Shown here one piece after another: positions 43,458-56,855 of a stretch of DNA of 64,000 nt; within the stretch, counting starts at the first letter, position 1; the number at the start of each line of letters is the position of its first letter. Both the position numbers and the translations under genes were made by a program. The stretch covers positions 97,451 through 161,450 of the forward strand of contig JAQFVV010013310.1 of NCBI GenBank assembly GCA_028023455.1. The letters are read 5' to 3'. Source of the stretch: Epiperipatus broadwayi. Taxonomy: Eukaryota > Onychophora > Udeonychophora > Euonychophora > Peripatidae. Below the pieces are notes generated by a model. It was not told the DNA's origin, ran no database searches, and was given only the letters and a program-made list of their open reading frames with translations.

Positions 43458-45879
43458 TGAAACAAGAACGATGTTTCACATGTATATTTATTCTAAGAGC
43501 TAGTTACCCTCCCACCTTAAAAAACAGCAGATGTATAAAAAAGTTTAGTTTATGACATTACAAGAAAATCATTATTTTCTATAATTGAGAAAAGAAAATA
43601 ATAAAGAAAATCATTATTGATTTTATAGTTTTGGATTACGATATAATTTAAATATATCACATATTTATTTAAAGCTGGCATGTATTAAATTGATTACATT
43701 TTTAATTTTTGGATGTTTTCGAATAAAGTGTAATAATCACTTGAGGCAAAGTTAGTAAATTGAAAAACATGGCTTAATCTTCATGCGTTCTTATCTATCC
43801 CACTAAAAAAGTAGATTATCCAATCATTATGAAGAGAAAGGCAATCGGGCTTAAATGAGAGCAGTATGCAAATTAGGTACAGTGGGAAAGGCTGCTTAAT
43901 CAATCCACAGGTGAGAATATAAATAGTCAAGTTGGAAGTTCAGAGGCAGATTAGATTGGATTTTTAAAGTGTATGTTTAAAGAAGATTTTTTTTTTGAGA
44001 AAAAGATAGTAAGAAAAGTGAAGAATTAAAAAGTTAAAATTCTTATTTAAGTGTTACTCAACTCTGACTTTCATCACCTTGGAATATAACCTTTACAACC
44101 ACTGTTAATAATGGAAAAAGAAAACATTATTAATGAAAACATAGCGATGGAGGGCTAACGTAACAGCTTTACCTCTTCATTCTAAGCCATGATTTTTCTA
44201 GATTTGCCTGGATAGACATCATAGAAAGGAAATAATGCCATTCAGCTGAAATGCGATGACCCCTTTTTGAAGTGACAAACTGGATAAATGAAGGTAATGA
44301 TTTTATAAAAATATTCGATATATGTTTTTTAAAAGACAAGACAAAACGTATTTCTTAAACTAAAATTATATGTGTTTTTAAAAGATAAACAAACGTATTT
44401 CTTAAACTAAAATTATATATGTTTTAAAAGACAAACAAAATGTCTTTATTATAAATATATATAAAAAAAGAATTATTAATAAATGTAGCTGCATGAAAAT
44501 ACGTTTGTTACTGGAAAATTATGAATGAAACTAAAATTATGAAAATCATTTATTCATGATAAAGTATAAATGAAAATGCTTAATGCTTACCTGAATATTA
44601 ATTTTGTGGGAGTAATTTAAACCACATTACTGGATTTGATAAATGTAATGAAATACTATATGGACTCTAAATGCTTATCTGCATATTGATATAAAATTAC
44701 AAATGCTTAATACTTACCTGAATATTAATTTTGTGGGAGTAATTTAAACCACATTACTGGATTTGATAAATTTAATGAAATACTATATGGACTCTAAATG
44801 CTTATCTGCATATTGATATAAAATTACAAATGCTTAATACTTACCTGAATATTAATTTTGTGGGAGTAATTTAAACCACATTACTGTTTTGATAAATATA
44901 AATAAAATAATGAAAGACTATATGGATTATAAATGCTTACCTGCATATTGGTATTATGTGAAAAAAGTAATAAAACTTATGCACATAGATGCACATTTAC
45001 ACTGACTGGACTATGAATAGTCCACAAACCAAGAATTGTTCACATTACCTGTTTGATAAATAGAATAAAATAATGTACTATAAAAATTACAAATGCTTAC
45101 ATGAATTTCGATTGTATACAAAGAAAATAATGAAACTTATGAGCACCAATGTACATTGATACTTGACTGAATTATAGAAACCTTACAGATCTGGAATAGC
45201 TCATCTTACCTATTTACCTACCTAAAAGAGATGTACAGATATGGAATAAAGAGTGGCAAAATATTCATGCAGTATTGGTAGACGTCTACTAGATAAAAGA
45301 CCCTTTGAATCCTTTACCTAAGATACATCAAAATGAGCCTTCATTTGAAATGAAGGATGAACTTTATTAAAATGAATTGCAAATGAACTATTGATCAACA
45401 AACTGCTTCTAACCTTTCCATAAATGAAATGAAAATGAGTCATCACATGGATAGGAATGAACTTTATTAGAACTTGCAAATTAATTGTTATTAAATAAAA
45501 TTATTGTTACTAAAAATTAAATTTAGTTATCCAGTTGTCCAATTCTATTTTGTTTTTATTGCATCACTCATCATTCATTGCACTTGTTCATGAGAATCTC
45601 ATGCCTCCTGAGCTACGTCTGGCATAACTAGACCTAGGTAAGTCAGGTTGTAGTGAGATGGAACTCTAGTGGCACCGTTTGGAAAACCAAACATATAAAT
45701 GTCTAGATGCTTCCAGCCTCTATGGTGCTACATCCTCTGATGAGCAGGAAATATTGTTGTAAGGGGGGGGGTAACATCTGCATTGGGGAATGCCAATCGA
45801 TTGTTCCTTCCTGCAACATGCTCATCAGGAAATTGTTACAACTGAAGTAATAAAAGGGTTGTATGGTGATCCGGTTACA
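43458..45879 (+). repeat. LTR 3, family 1
   Basis: 2,422 bp, closest to LTR 2. It ends at GGTTACA, and the next 4 bp are ATAC, the array target duplication. Three subrepeats as in LTR 2. It has a run of nine G at about 45763-45771. Confidence 0.85.
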
Positions 45880-46065
45880 ATACTGAACTTTGGATTTGAA
45901 CACAGGTACTTTCATTAAGCTCCCTTCAAAAATCCAGTACATCTCATATAATCAATACAAATATTTAACCACATACATGTGAAAAAGATAAATGATCTTC
46001 AATATATAGTGAAAAAGATAAATGATCTTCAATATACATATTTCATGCTGAAATTCTTTCTATCA
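45880..46065 (-). mobile_element. SINE A fragment interrupted by the LTR array
   Basis: The plus strand shows TACTGAACTTTGGATTTGAA, matching the 3' part of the 28.0-kb SINE copy (inverse). It continues to AATATACATATTTCATGCTG, the GAAA and stem III part of the hammerhead. A 33-bp piece with GTGAAAAAGATAAATGATCT is duplicated (from about 45978 and 46009). The CTGATGA part is degraded. Confidence 0.6.
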
Positions 46066-48071
46066 TAATCTTTTTTGAAATAGAACCATTAAATGATCCA
46101 TACTAATATTTTTTGATAAACATCTTTTCTTTCAATTTTTTTGTTAGTATATTCAACAAAATGATGCAATTATTTTATTAAATACCAGTTCAAATTTTAT
46201 TACACAAATAGCATTATTCTCTTTTTCTTTCTATATACCCCAACAATTGTTCTTGTCATCTAAATTACAGTGTCTATCTTTTATAATGTCAAACTTTTTT
46301 CGTATGGAAACATATTTATTCTATATGAAACCTCAATCCAATACCAAAAATAATATAGTGTCTGTAAAAGTATTTAAATTAAATTCTTTAAAGCATTATT
46401 TTACATTCCACTGTATTTGACTATTTTTCTAATAATAGAGTAATATATTCTAATAATAGAGTAATATATTCTAGTGCTTATAATCCATGATCCATGTCTC
46501 AAATCTGTCATTTATGATGCTTGAACTTCTTATAAACTCCAAAAAAAAAAAAGTCATTCAAGTAAATTAAATTCATTCACAATTATTGCTAATTGTGAAT
46601 AAATGTTTAGTAAAAGAAAGCCAATAATAGATATGAATCATGATAAATAGCAGTTATGCATCAGACAACTATTATTTTCATTTTCAGAAATTAGAAAAAA
46701 AAAGACATTTTGTTTCATTTATTATGCTTCATGGATAGTATATATATTGAACTGGGTCTGATTCAAGAGACATTGTTTATTCTTGTTAGGTTTAAATATA
46801 TTAACTGGATTTAAACAACTTTTATATTATATTTAAAACATGGGACCAGAGTGGTCCTTCAATCAGAGGGGAGAATACCATTGATAGCAGAGCCATCAAT
46901 GATACCCATGGCAAAGAATAACATGATCACATTTCCAGACTGTGGTCCATCTCGACTGCTGGATTCAAAACCCTGCCTTCCAAAGCATTTTATGGATCAA
47001 CCCTGGGTGCCAGTCAACCATACATTATAGTCAGCATGCTTTGGATGACAGACATACTATCAAGCACTTGACATATCCTATGACTAGCTCACACTCATTT
47101 ACTTAACACATAAAATAACTCTATATTAATTTACTGGTAACACAATGACAAGAGAAAGAGAAAATAGACAAAATAACAATTAATCAAACATTAACATTTA
47201 TTCAAGCATACAAATAATATAACATTATGCATGGAAATTTACATGTAAATATAAATGATTAATCAGGCTATATTTTATCATAGTCCTTTATTAAAGTTCA
47301 TTTTAAAATAAATATAAAGTGTCTATAGACAAGTATCAAAATGTCTTTACCTAGGTTTTTATGATTGTCAGTTTCCAACTGGTTGGCTTTTTGGTCTCCA
47401 TCGATTGTTTCAGGGCTTGTTTTCCATTCTTGTCTTGATAATGAGAGAGAGTTTTCAGGAGCATCTACTTCACTATTTTAGCATTAGTTTCCAGTGTGAG
47501 TTCAGCCAGCAACAGTTGATTTGTGGAGGACTTTGGGACCTGAAGTCCAGTTAAACATTTCTAAAGATGTTACTAGCAATAATTTTTTTCTAGATCTGTG
47601 GCTTCTCCAATGATACTTTCTGAAGAAGTACTGAATGACTATATTCTGCCATTAGACTTCTGGTTCTGGAACAATGAATAATATAATGCACAAAATGATG
47701 ACCAGACTGAATTTGATCACAAAATGAAGGTTGGAATGAATAACAATAGATGATGATGATGACTTTATATACCCCCTCTCTCATTGTTTATTTTTATCTT
47801 AGCTTGAATCTGTCTTTTAATTAATTTTACATTTCTTTAATTAATTGATTTTTACATTCCACATTAATCTAATTTTTTGCTTAGATTAATCTAATATCTT
47901 ATCATCCAGGAATCTTGCAAACTTAATTGCATTCCAAAGCCGATAAGATATTTTCACAAAAGTTTCTTTTTTAACAATTTTTATTTTAATATTTTACATT
48001 TGTTAAACTCATTTTCTCCTTTTTAAAAAACTAATTGTATATATATTTAAAATTATGAAACATGTATGGTG
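46066..48071. other. unassigned; two less AT-rich islands
   Basis: Mostly AT-rich. Two islands stand out. 46845-47060 contains the small hairpin GGACCAGAGTGGTCC. 47345-47770, on the minus strand, reads an open stretch with GLQVPKSSTNQLLLAELTLE and, after a stop, MLLKTLSHYQDKNGKQALKQ. I recognise neither. They may be old repeats or gene relics. Confidence 0.4.
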
Positions 48072-48900
48072 TTCTAGTTGTATTTTTATATTGGACTATT
48101 ACCATCATTTAATATATGTATTGTATGTCTTTAGAAAAAATTAATTTTATTTAAATATTCCCAATACATTCAGCAGTTAGTAATAGCACATCAAACAGAT
48201 TAATATATGCACAATGTTTTGAGAGGTCTTAGTCTCCCCTCTTCTTCAGGTGTTGCTGGCCTGACCAGTGACAGTACTAGCATGGGATTTGAACCTGGGT
48301 CCTTAGATTATTGAGTTTTGAATTTCAAGGTAATGCTCTAACCAACTGAGCCATAAACTGATGATTACAAGAGAAAAAACAGATGTGTCTAAGGTAGCAG
48401 AACATGTATGTGCCAGAGAAGAAAAGGTACAAGAAAGAAAATTTAAAGAAGCTGCTCACATGATAATGGTAAAAAATCCCATAAGCCAATCCAGTGTGAC
48501 TATACATAATGTATGGAAACCACTAATCAACTTTGCTCTTAGGAAAAAGTAGAGAAATCAGGAGGAACCTCATAGATAAGTATATGAAATTACTACCGAC
48601 TGTTGCCTTTGGCAGGATAGCTCAGTAGGTTAGAGCATTACCTTAAAATTCAAAACTTAAGAATTTAAAGACCCAGGTTTGAATCCTATGCTAGTACTGT
48701 CACTGGTCAGGCCAGCAATACTTGAAAAAAGCAAGACTAATACCTCTCAAAACATTATGCATATACTAACCCCTTTGATGTGCTCTTCCTAATTGTTGAA
48801 TGTATTTGGAATATTTAAATAAAGTTAATTTTTTCTAAAGTCATTCACTACATATATTAGATGATAGAAATAGTCCAATATAAAAATACAAATGTAATGC
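48072..48900. repeat. inverted repeat, about 290-bp arms, with tRNA-like SINE B
   Basis: The left arm (48072-48365) and right arm (about 48600-48900) are inverse copies. They share TATTTTTATATTGGACTATT, GTGACAGTACTAGCAT and the tRNA-like part. In the right arm, box A is TAGCTCAGTAGG (48618-48629) and box B is GGTTTGAATCC (48676-48686). The left arm carries them on minus (AACCAACTGAGCC and GGATTTGAACCTGG on plus). The anticodon region is expanded, so these are tRNA-derived repeats and not tRNA genes. The loop holds a Penelope-like C-terminus (next entry). Confidence 0.75.
48361..48552 (+). pseudogene. C-terminal fragment, Penelope-like
   Basis: 63 codons: REKTDVSKVAEHVCAREEKV, then ERKFKEAAHMIMVKNPISQS and VTIHNVWKPLI. 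The pattern AEH..., a charged spacer, R-F-x-EA-x-x-I, and a final W-x-PLI is that of the part after the GIY-YIG motif in Penelope-like or related retroelement proteins. The GIY-YIG part itself is absent. It sits exactly in the loop of the SINE B inverted repeat, so the whole 830 bp may be one element with inverted ends. Confidence 0.5.
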
Positions 48901-51090
48901 TATATATGTGCGTTTGTAACATATATATATATATTCGCTAGCTGTACAGTATATATATTATAATATTTTACCATTATTTTTATTTTAATATCTTCAGTCA
49001 CATTGGTTCCTCGTCTAATAATATCACTCATCATCTTCACTAATTGTGTTAGAAAATATATGCTTGCTTAATCATATTTCTATTCTTTAATTGCATACAT
49101 GGCATTTCTGATTCCATTTTTCTCTTTTTATTTTATTTTGTGTTTCATTCAGATGGATATTGTTAAATGAATTCATTTTTTTTTTAAAAAGTAATTTCCT
49201 TCATGAATTGAGAATATTGGTTATATATGTAGTAAGAAAATGCTAATAATACATTTATAATATTATTTTTCATTGTATATTCTTATTTTCTGTAATCCCC
49301 TGTGCATCTTAATGCATAATTATCTTTAAAAATATTTGACCTACAATACTGCATTAAATATTATTAACAACACTTATTCTCCTTACTATTTTTAAGTTAA
49401 ATGTTGATTTACATTCACAGCATTTAGTCAAATTGTTAAAAAAAAAGGCACTACAAAAAGGAAAGGCAACTTTTCACATTTAAAAAAAAGGGGTTTTTTT
49501 TTTTAATAACATGCATAGAAACACATAGTTTTAGAGGTGGGTTTATTTTTTAGTTCAAAATCTGTATATATATCCAGCTGTAAATATTTGCATATCTATG
49601 TATTCCATTTGTTATTTTTCATCACATTTTCTTTCTACATCCTATTATTTCATTATCTTCCATTATATAAGTTAGTATAGGACTGGTTCAGCATGAACAT
49701 CTTGTACCATCAGGCATGTTTTACTTTATATGTTATGATAAGAATGTAATTTTGACTACCTTCATTTTGATTTTTTTAACAACCATATTTTGATATTTTT
49801 TCTATTGCTTTTGTTTCTAACTTTTTATTACATTTTTGAAATTATTCAAAGAAGCAGCTGCTACTGTTGGTGATGTAGGTACAGTATGATTTAAAATTAT
49901 TTTATAAGAAGTACTACATGTATTATGTAATAGCTTCAGAGAAAAACCTTTTCTAAAAGCTCTGACAGAGAAATCGTAAATAAAGCACTTTTAACTAAGC
50001 TTTTTCCATTACAGAAGCATAAGAGTTAAAGCAGTTTTTTTAAACTTTTTTTAACCCTCTACTAAAAAAAGGAAGGCAGCTAACTAGAAAAGATGAGGTC
50101 AAAATTTGCAGTAAAACAATTCTAATCTTGATTGAAACCAGCAAAAAATTCCAAGTTTTATTTTGGCTATAGTTTATATTCAGCATATAATCATAACTAG
50201 TATATGTATTCCCATTGCAAGGTCTTTATTATATATATAATCTAATCATAAATATTAAAATAGCAATAAACATCTTTAAAATCTTAATAAGTTTTTCTTG
50301 TGACAATTAAATAATTAATCCTAAACCAAAAAGCTAGTTTTTAAAAATAATTATTAGAAGAAATATCAAAAATAAAACTGTCATAATGTTCAAGGAAATA
50401 TTAAAATATAATAAAAAAAAATCTTGCTAAAGGTTTAATGAATAAAATGATAACAATATGTCAAGTCACAATAATGAAGTAAAAGCTATTTTAAAAGTCT
50501 TCAATTTTATTAAAAAGTTTAATTAAAAGCCAATACAAACATACAATTATTGAAAACATGAATAACAATGTAAAAAGTAAATTTTCCAATAGTAAACCAT
50601 CTATAAATAACGATATTAAGTCATTATTTCAAGATGGCATTTCAAATAATGATGATGGTAAATATAATAATAATAATAACAACAACAACAATACGTCATA
50701 AAATTTGAAAGATTTACAATGACTTGAAATTATGAAATTGAAGTTAGAAAATATTGTAATTATATGCATTGCAAATTATAAATAAAATTAAATCAGAAAA
50801 AAATATCATGCTGTAACTGCAGAGAAAAATGTAAAATATAAAAAATTAGAATTAAAAAAAAACAAACCCCAAAATATGAGGAAATAAAAAAAAATTATAG
50901 GAATTGAAAAATCTTTAAATATAAAGGAAAAAAAAGTATTTGCTTTATATAATACAATTTAATTTCAAAGTTATTTACTATAAATAAAAAAAGTTAACAA
51001 AAATATATAATAAAGCAATGCAATTATGATAAAACTGAGAGGCAGAGAGAGCACACTTTTATAACTATACTATGGATTATACTTATGTAT
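48901..51090. other. AT-rich stretch, no gene
   Basis: TA runs at about 48920-48934 and 50231-50241; homopolymers near 49485-49505; AAT/AAC trinucleotides at about 50660-50692. Nothing supported as coding. Confidence 0.5.
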
Positions 51091-51094
51091 ATGT

Positions 51095-52580
<1,486 letters not shown>

Positions 52581-52619
52581 ATAAGAAAACTTTTTAAAAT
52601 ATTTATGCCATATTACACG

Positions 52620-53100
52620 ATCACTATTTGCACTGAGAGGCACTACTACTGTAAGGAGAGTTTTGCCTGCTTTATCCCACATTAATTAAAAATAAAGAAA
52701 TAAACAAAAATCCTTTAGATTTTGAAAAACTCAAAACACCAAAATTTACTAATGCTGAACTGAGTTCAGATCTATATGACTTTACTAGGAAATGGGCTTG
52801 GTTTGGAAACATTATGGTGTCTTCATCTTGGGCTCCTAGCCTTATATTTAGCCAAATAGGTAAAAGGTGGCTTGCTACAGGTTGCATTAGATCCCAAGAT
52901 CTAGGTCCAATGCTTTCAATTCCAAGGTTTCTCACTGATGAAAGCCACAAGCTAGAAACTAGTCTGGGGGCTTTGATGAATAGGCACTAGATAGGGATTA
53001 AAGTTTGCACTTTGTGGCATTAATGTATGGAAAGTTTGGTACACTTATTAACAGCATGTGTAAGCATATGAAATGGTGATTATGTGATGTTTTGATGGTT
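52620..53100 (+). mobile_element. hammerhead-bearing repeat next to the microsatellite
   Basis: It contains GAACTGAGTTCAGATCTATA (52758-52777), similar to the family motif of the other foldback elements. It also carries a hammerhead (52915-52980), followed by AATAGGCACTAGATA, which matches GTAGGCACTAGATA after the 20.85-kb hammerhead. The edges GGCACTACTACTGTAAGGAG (52640) and ATTAATGTATGGAAAG (53020) resemble the 51.2-kb relic. The minus frame at 52672-52950 is not supported. Confidence 0.6.
52915..52980 (+). ncRNA. hammerhead ribozyme candidate
   Basis: CTGATGA (52935-52941), stem II AGC/GCT with loop CACAA flanked by A-A, GAAAC (52955-52959), a 2-nt stem III loop, and triplet GUC ending at 52964. 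Inner stem I is TTTCTCA with TGGGGG, using G-U pairs. Compared with 20.85 kb, the second stem II pair is A-U instead of G-C, a compensatory change. The outer stem I is weak here. Confidence 0.55.
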
Positions 53101-53154
53101 TAACCCTCTAGTTAGGAAGCATAGTAATATCACAGCAATTTATATTTGTATCTC

Positions 53155-53268
53155 TTTCTTTTTTTTTTTCATGTGTCAGAGAATCGGCCGGGAAGTAAAC
53201 CCGCAAACCCTGGACAACTGCTTGTAAGGCAGGTGTGCTGACCACTCATCCATTAATGCTTGACTACT
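53155..53268 (-). mobile_element. tRNA-derived SINE, family C (best copy)
   Basis: Minus strand: GGATGAGTGGTCAGCACACC (A-box side), then CTGCCTTACAAGCAG resembling an anticodon arm with UAC in the loop, then GCGGGTTTACTTCCCGG as a T arm with a B-box-like core, then a tail into an A-run (T-run at 53160-53170 on plus). The anticodon hints at a tRNA-Val origin, but I would not insist. There is an insertion between the anticodon and T arms, so it is not a functional tRNA. Confidence 0.65.
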
Positions 53269-53269
53269 G

Positions 53270-54409
53270 TATCTCTTTCTTGAATGTCTATTAAGCTTTT
53301 GCAATGCAATAGGATATCAATTATTTAAAAGTCTTTCAATAAAATAATTATTTAAAATATTTCTAGCCTTTTTTTTTCAACATGCAGTTGCTGCTTCACA
53401 GGTACTGCATGTTATTCTAAATAGTAATCATATTAGAGCTTTTCTTTTGTGATCATTTCTTTAAAAATATAGGTGGAAAAAGGTTGATTAAATATTAAAT
53501 GTATGTAAAGCAAAAGTAAACGAAAATAGGCTCAAATCACCCTAATGCAAGACTAGGGCTTCTCTAGAATCCATCTAAAAAGTAAATAGAAAAAAAATGA
53601 TATTATTTGATAAAGTGAGTCACTTGCTTGTTTGCTCAAATTTAAAAATATTCACTCCTTTTTTATTATCTAATTAATAGTATTTACACACTAACTGCCT
53701 AATTATAGCTTAGTAATCCCACTAAATTATAATATTGATTGGAAATTTAAACAACCAAGTCATGATATAACAGAAAAAGGCATTATACAAATGATGTTTA
53801 GATTGAAAATAATTAAATACTTTGAAAAATTTGAGAAATTTATATATATATATTTGCTTTTAATTATTAATAAAATGAGCTTTTTTAACATTCATGATTG
53901 TTCTGACATATTCAGTATTTTTTAAATGATCACATAATGGAATATCTGTGACATTTTTTATTAAGAGTCATTCCCCTTATCTAAATTTATCCGAAATCTT
54001 TAACAAATATAAATTTCTTCTATTTATAAAATTTTCATCTTTTAATAATAAAGTCTTGGCAAAACTTTTGTCTTTTATTTTGTTATAATTATACTTTCAT
54101 CTAATTAATTTTATGCATTATGCTATTTTTAATACTTCAATTTTTTGGTAATACCGTAAGATTTGAGTTAAATAAAAATATTTATTTGTTCAAAACAATT
54201 TGATTATCATTTATAAGCCTAATGGTTTTTTTTTATAAGACATCATATTAATTATCTTCTGTTTCATTGAAACTAGAATCAGTGAATTATTCTTAGATAT
54301 TACTAATTTGGATAATCAAAATCCTAATTTTGAATATAAGGTAATGATATATATATATATGCAAAACCATAAAACAATACAATACTAGATTAAATCCAAA
54401 ATTTTACCA
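53270..54409. other. AT-rich stretch, no gene
   Basis: AT-rich; TA run at 53842-53853 and 54348-54360. Nothing supported. Confidence 0.5.
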
Positions 54410-54798
54410 AAATCCTTACACAACCATGGTTTCATCTATTACAAATAGATTTTCTCAAGTGAAAATCAAACTAAAGGAACTAACATATATACATACAAAC
54501 AAAAACACCTTCCCATAATTCATTTCAAACTCCACCTTGCCTTAATATCAAAAGAAGATTTCATAAGATTGACTGCCTCAGAATCAAGAAGTTTTATCAT
54601 CAAGGTCTCTTTTATTCTTCTTTTTAACTTATTCTTTTCATGAAAAATAACCAAAGCATTGATAAACAATATTCTATGACCTGTATTCAACTGAAGAATA
54701 TATAAAGCTGAGTTAAGATACCTATGTTTAACTCTACTTATATGAACCTTAATCCTTTTATCAAGGTTAAACTTACTCTGGCCTATGTAAAACTTACC
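54410..54798 (-). pseudogene. Penelope-like GIY-YIG endonuclease end
   Basis: Minus strand from 54798: CGKFYIGQSKFNLDKRIKVH gives the YIG half (F-Y-I-G), the R of the next helix and the H-type residue. Then come ISRVKHRYLNSALYIL and, further on, KRRIKETLMIKLLDSEAVNL and MKSSFDIKARWSL, the R..E..I C-terminal helix region. The GIY half is missing because the neighbouring LINE begins there. It shares its end with the inverted pair at 15.2-15.7 kb. Small frame breaks are present. It is a truncated, inactive copy. Confidence 0.75.
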
Positions 54799-54799
54799 A

Positions 54800-55395
54800 C
54801 AATCTTCTCTGATCTTTAGCTTCTCTTCTCCACATCACCCCTGCACACTTTCTTATTTCATTTATCCATCTCACATGCAGTCTCTTTCTGGGTCTTTTAC
54901 AATCTCTTAGAATCCAGTTTAAAATTTCAATTATCCATCTATTATCATCTCTTCTAGCAATATATACAGCCCAACTCCACTTTGGTCTTTTTATTTTTTT
55001 AATGAAGTCAGTAACATTTCTTTGTTCTCTTACCCATATATTGTGCTTTTGATCTCTTCTTGTTTCTCCCAGCATGCATCTCTCAATACTTCTTTGAGTA
55101 ATCTGAAGTCTCTGTATTGCTCTTCTATTAAGTGTCCAAGTTCAGATCCACAATTGAGAACTGGTAAAACACATTTATCTTTTCAAACACATAGTCATAT
55201 TTCCTTTTAGTATCAAATTATTTCTACCAAAAGCACTCCAACCAAGTTTAATTCTATGCTTAATTTCATCCATTATGTTTCAATCTGTATTAATAATCTG
55301 ACCAAGGTATTTGTAATTGTTAACATCTTCTAACTCATCATAATCTATCTTTATTTTTATATTTTGAGAAAATCCATATATATATAAATTATTTG
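54800..55395 (-). mobile_element. RTE-like LINE 3' region, longest C-terminus
   Basis: The 93-codon minus frame (54794-55075) encodes KRPKWSWAVYIARRDDNRWI, then IEILNWILRDCKRPRKRLHV and RWINEIRKCAGVMWRREAKD. This is the conserved C-terminus of RTE LINE proteins with one clean frame. Upstream (to about 55395) it matches the 8.0-8.45 kb copy, including GCTTAATTTCATCCATTATG. It starts at the point where the Penelope fragment stops. Confidence 0.8.
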
Positions 55396-55399
55396 ATTT

Positions 55400-56299
55400 A
55401 TAATTTAAAATGAGAAAATGTATTATTTTACTTTTTAAAAAAATGCTATTATTTTCTTTTTACTTTTTAGTCAGTTATAATCTAAAAAAATATCTTGTTG
55501 ATTTTAAAAACATACAGATTAATTTATCTGTGGCAAAACTGGTACAATCAACCTGTCACATGACCTGAGTTCTGGAAAATTATTTATAGTAGCTTGTTCA
55601 ATGTGAGTACAAAAACAAAATGTTTACGCAACTTTTTATCAGTTTTTCAAAATTATGTATAGGTTAAATGTTAATTTTTAATTTTAAAAATAACAAACTT
55701 TAAGTGAAAGAAAATGCAATCAATAGAGGGATAAAATTTAATATATAAACCCCATATTTTGTCACTAATGGAGATATCTAGGAATGCCCAAATTTGATTT
55801 CACAAGGATGAAAAAATCCAATGATCACCTGCACCAAGAACACTGTGGACAATACCCTGCAGGAAAATTGGTAATATTTTTTGGTACAAATCTATTTTCA
55901 ATTACTTAAAATGTTTCTATTTTCTATTCTGATTATTTTATTTCTAAACATTTTCAAAATTATTTGTTGAGGTATGATTTTATATATGTGTGACCAAACC
56001 TAAGTATTTACAATAATTTTGTTATAAACTAGTAATAGAATAATGTATTGACCTAATTTAAACTATTCTTTATGTACTGTGAAGCTAATGATGCTATTAA
56101 TGATATTCTGTAATAATAAATGATATTCTGTAATAAAATTTAGGGCGAAGGCTGTAATAATTATAGGTCAAGATGGACATTAATCGCTTATTTAAAAATG
56201 TACACATTGCAATGTACTATCTTTATATAGCTTAAACCACAATCCCCATCAAATATATGCAATGAATTTAGGATTGCATTATCAGCCAATTTCTGTTTT
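55400..56299. other. AT-rich stretch, no gene
   Basis: A short direct duplication TAATGATATTCTGTAATAA at about 56098-56133. Nothing else. Confidence 0.5.
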
Positions 56300-56855
56300 T
56301 TGCATTTTATAGCTACTTTTATTTGTCAAATAGCTATGAGCTTGTTATCTATATTTAATTGCTTAATATGTATTAGTCTGTTATTAAGGTTTGAATTATT
56401 ATTATATCTGTTAGTTACATAAAATTTAATATATTTTTGAAAAGTACTGTCAGAGGAATTTTCTTTTAAAATTTTCCTGCCATTTTTGATTTACTTCTTC
56501 ATGCTGTTGTTTTTGTATTTTATAGCTACTTTTATTTTTTAAATAGCTATGAACTCGTTGTTATCTATATTTAATTACTTAATATGTATTAGTCTGTTAT
56601 TAAGATTTGAATTATTATTATATTTGTTAGTTAGATAAAATTTGATATATTTTTGAAAAGTACTCAGTCAGAGGGATTTTTTTTTAATTTTCCCACCACC
56701 TGTCATTTTTCATTTAATTCTTCATGCTGTTATTTTTGTATTTTATAGCTATTTTTATTTTTTAAATAACTATGAGCTCATTGTTATCTATAATTAATTA
56801 CTTAATAAGCATTAATCTGTTATTATGGTTTGTGAATTATTATACTTCTAGTCAT
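56300..56855. repeat. about 215-bp tandem repeat, three diverged copies
   Basis: Copies start with TTTTATAGCTACTTTTATTT at about 56305, 56518 and 56741. They share ATAGCTATGA, TCTATATTTAATT.CTTAATA and GTATTAGTCTGTTATTA. The third copy is shorter and more diverged. Not linked to any element in this window. Confidence 0.75.

Larger units (their letters stand above)
33390..45879 (+). mobile_element. three-LTR tandem array of a pol-less Ty3-like retroelement (family 1)
   Basis: The order is LTR, internal, LTR, internal, LTR. The LTRs are at 33390-35861, 38439-40875 and 43458-45879, each starting TGAAACAAGAA and ending GTTACA. The internal parts (35862-38438 and 40876-43457, about 2.58 kb each) hold only a gag-like frame and a conserved 3' region. 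There is no protease, reverse transcriptase or integrase in any frame, so it is non-autonomous. The array is flanked by a single 4-bp direct repeat, ATAC (33386-33389 and 45880-45883), in the range usual for Ty3/Gypsy integrases. This fits one insertion followed by unequal recombination between LTRs. The insertion site lies in or next to a SINE A copy. Confidence 0.85.

Noticed and set aside
48611-48692. A functional tRNA gene
   Set aside because: A and B boxes are present, but the anticodon arm is expanded and the acceptor ends do not pair; it is a tRNA-derived repeat with an inverted partner.
53155-53268. A functional tRNA-Val gene
   Set aside because: Extra bases between the anticodon and T arms, no closed acceptor stem, and an A-tail; a SINE.
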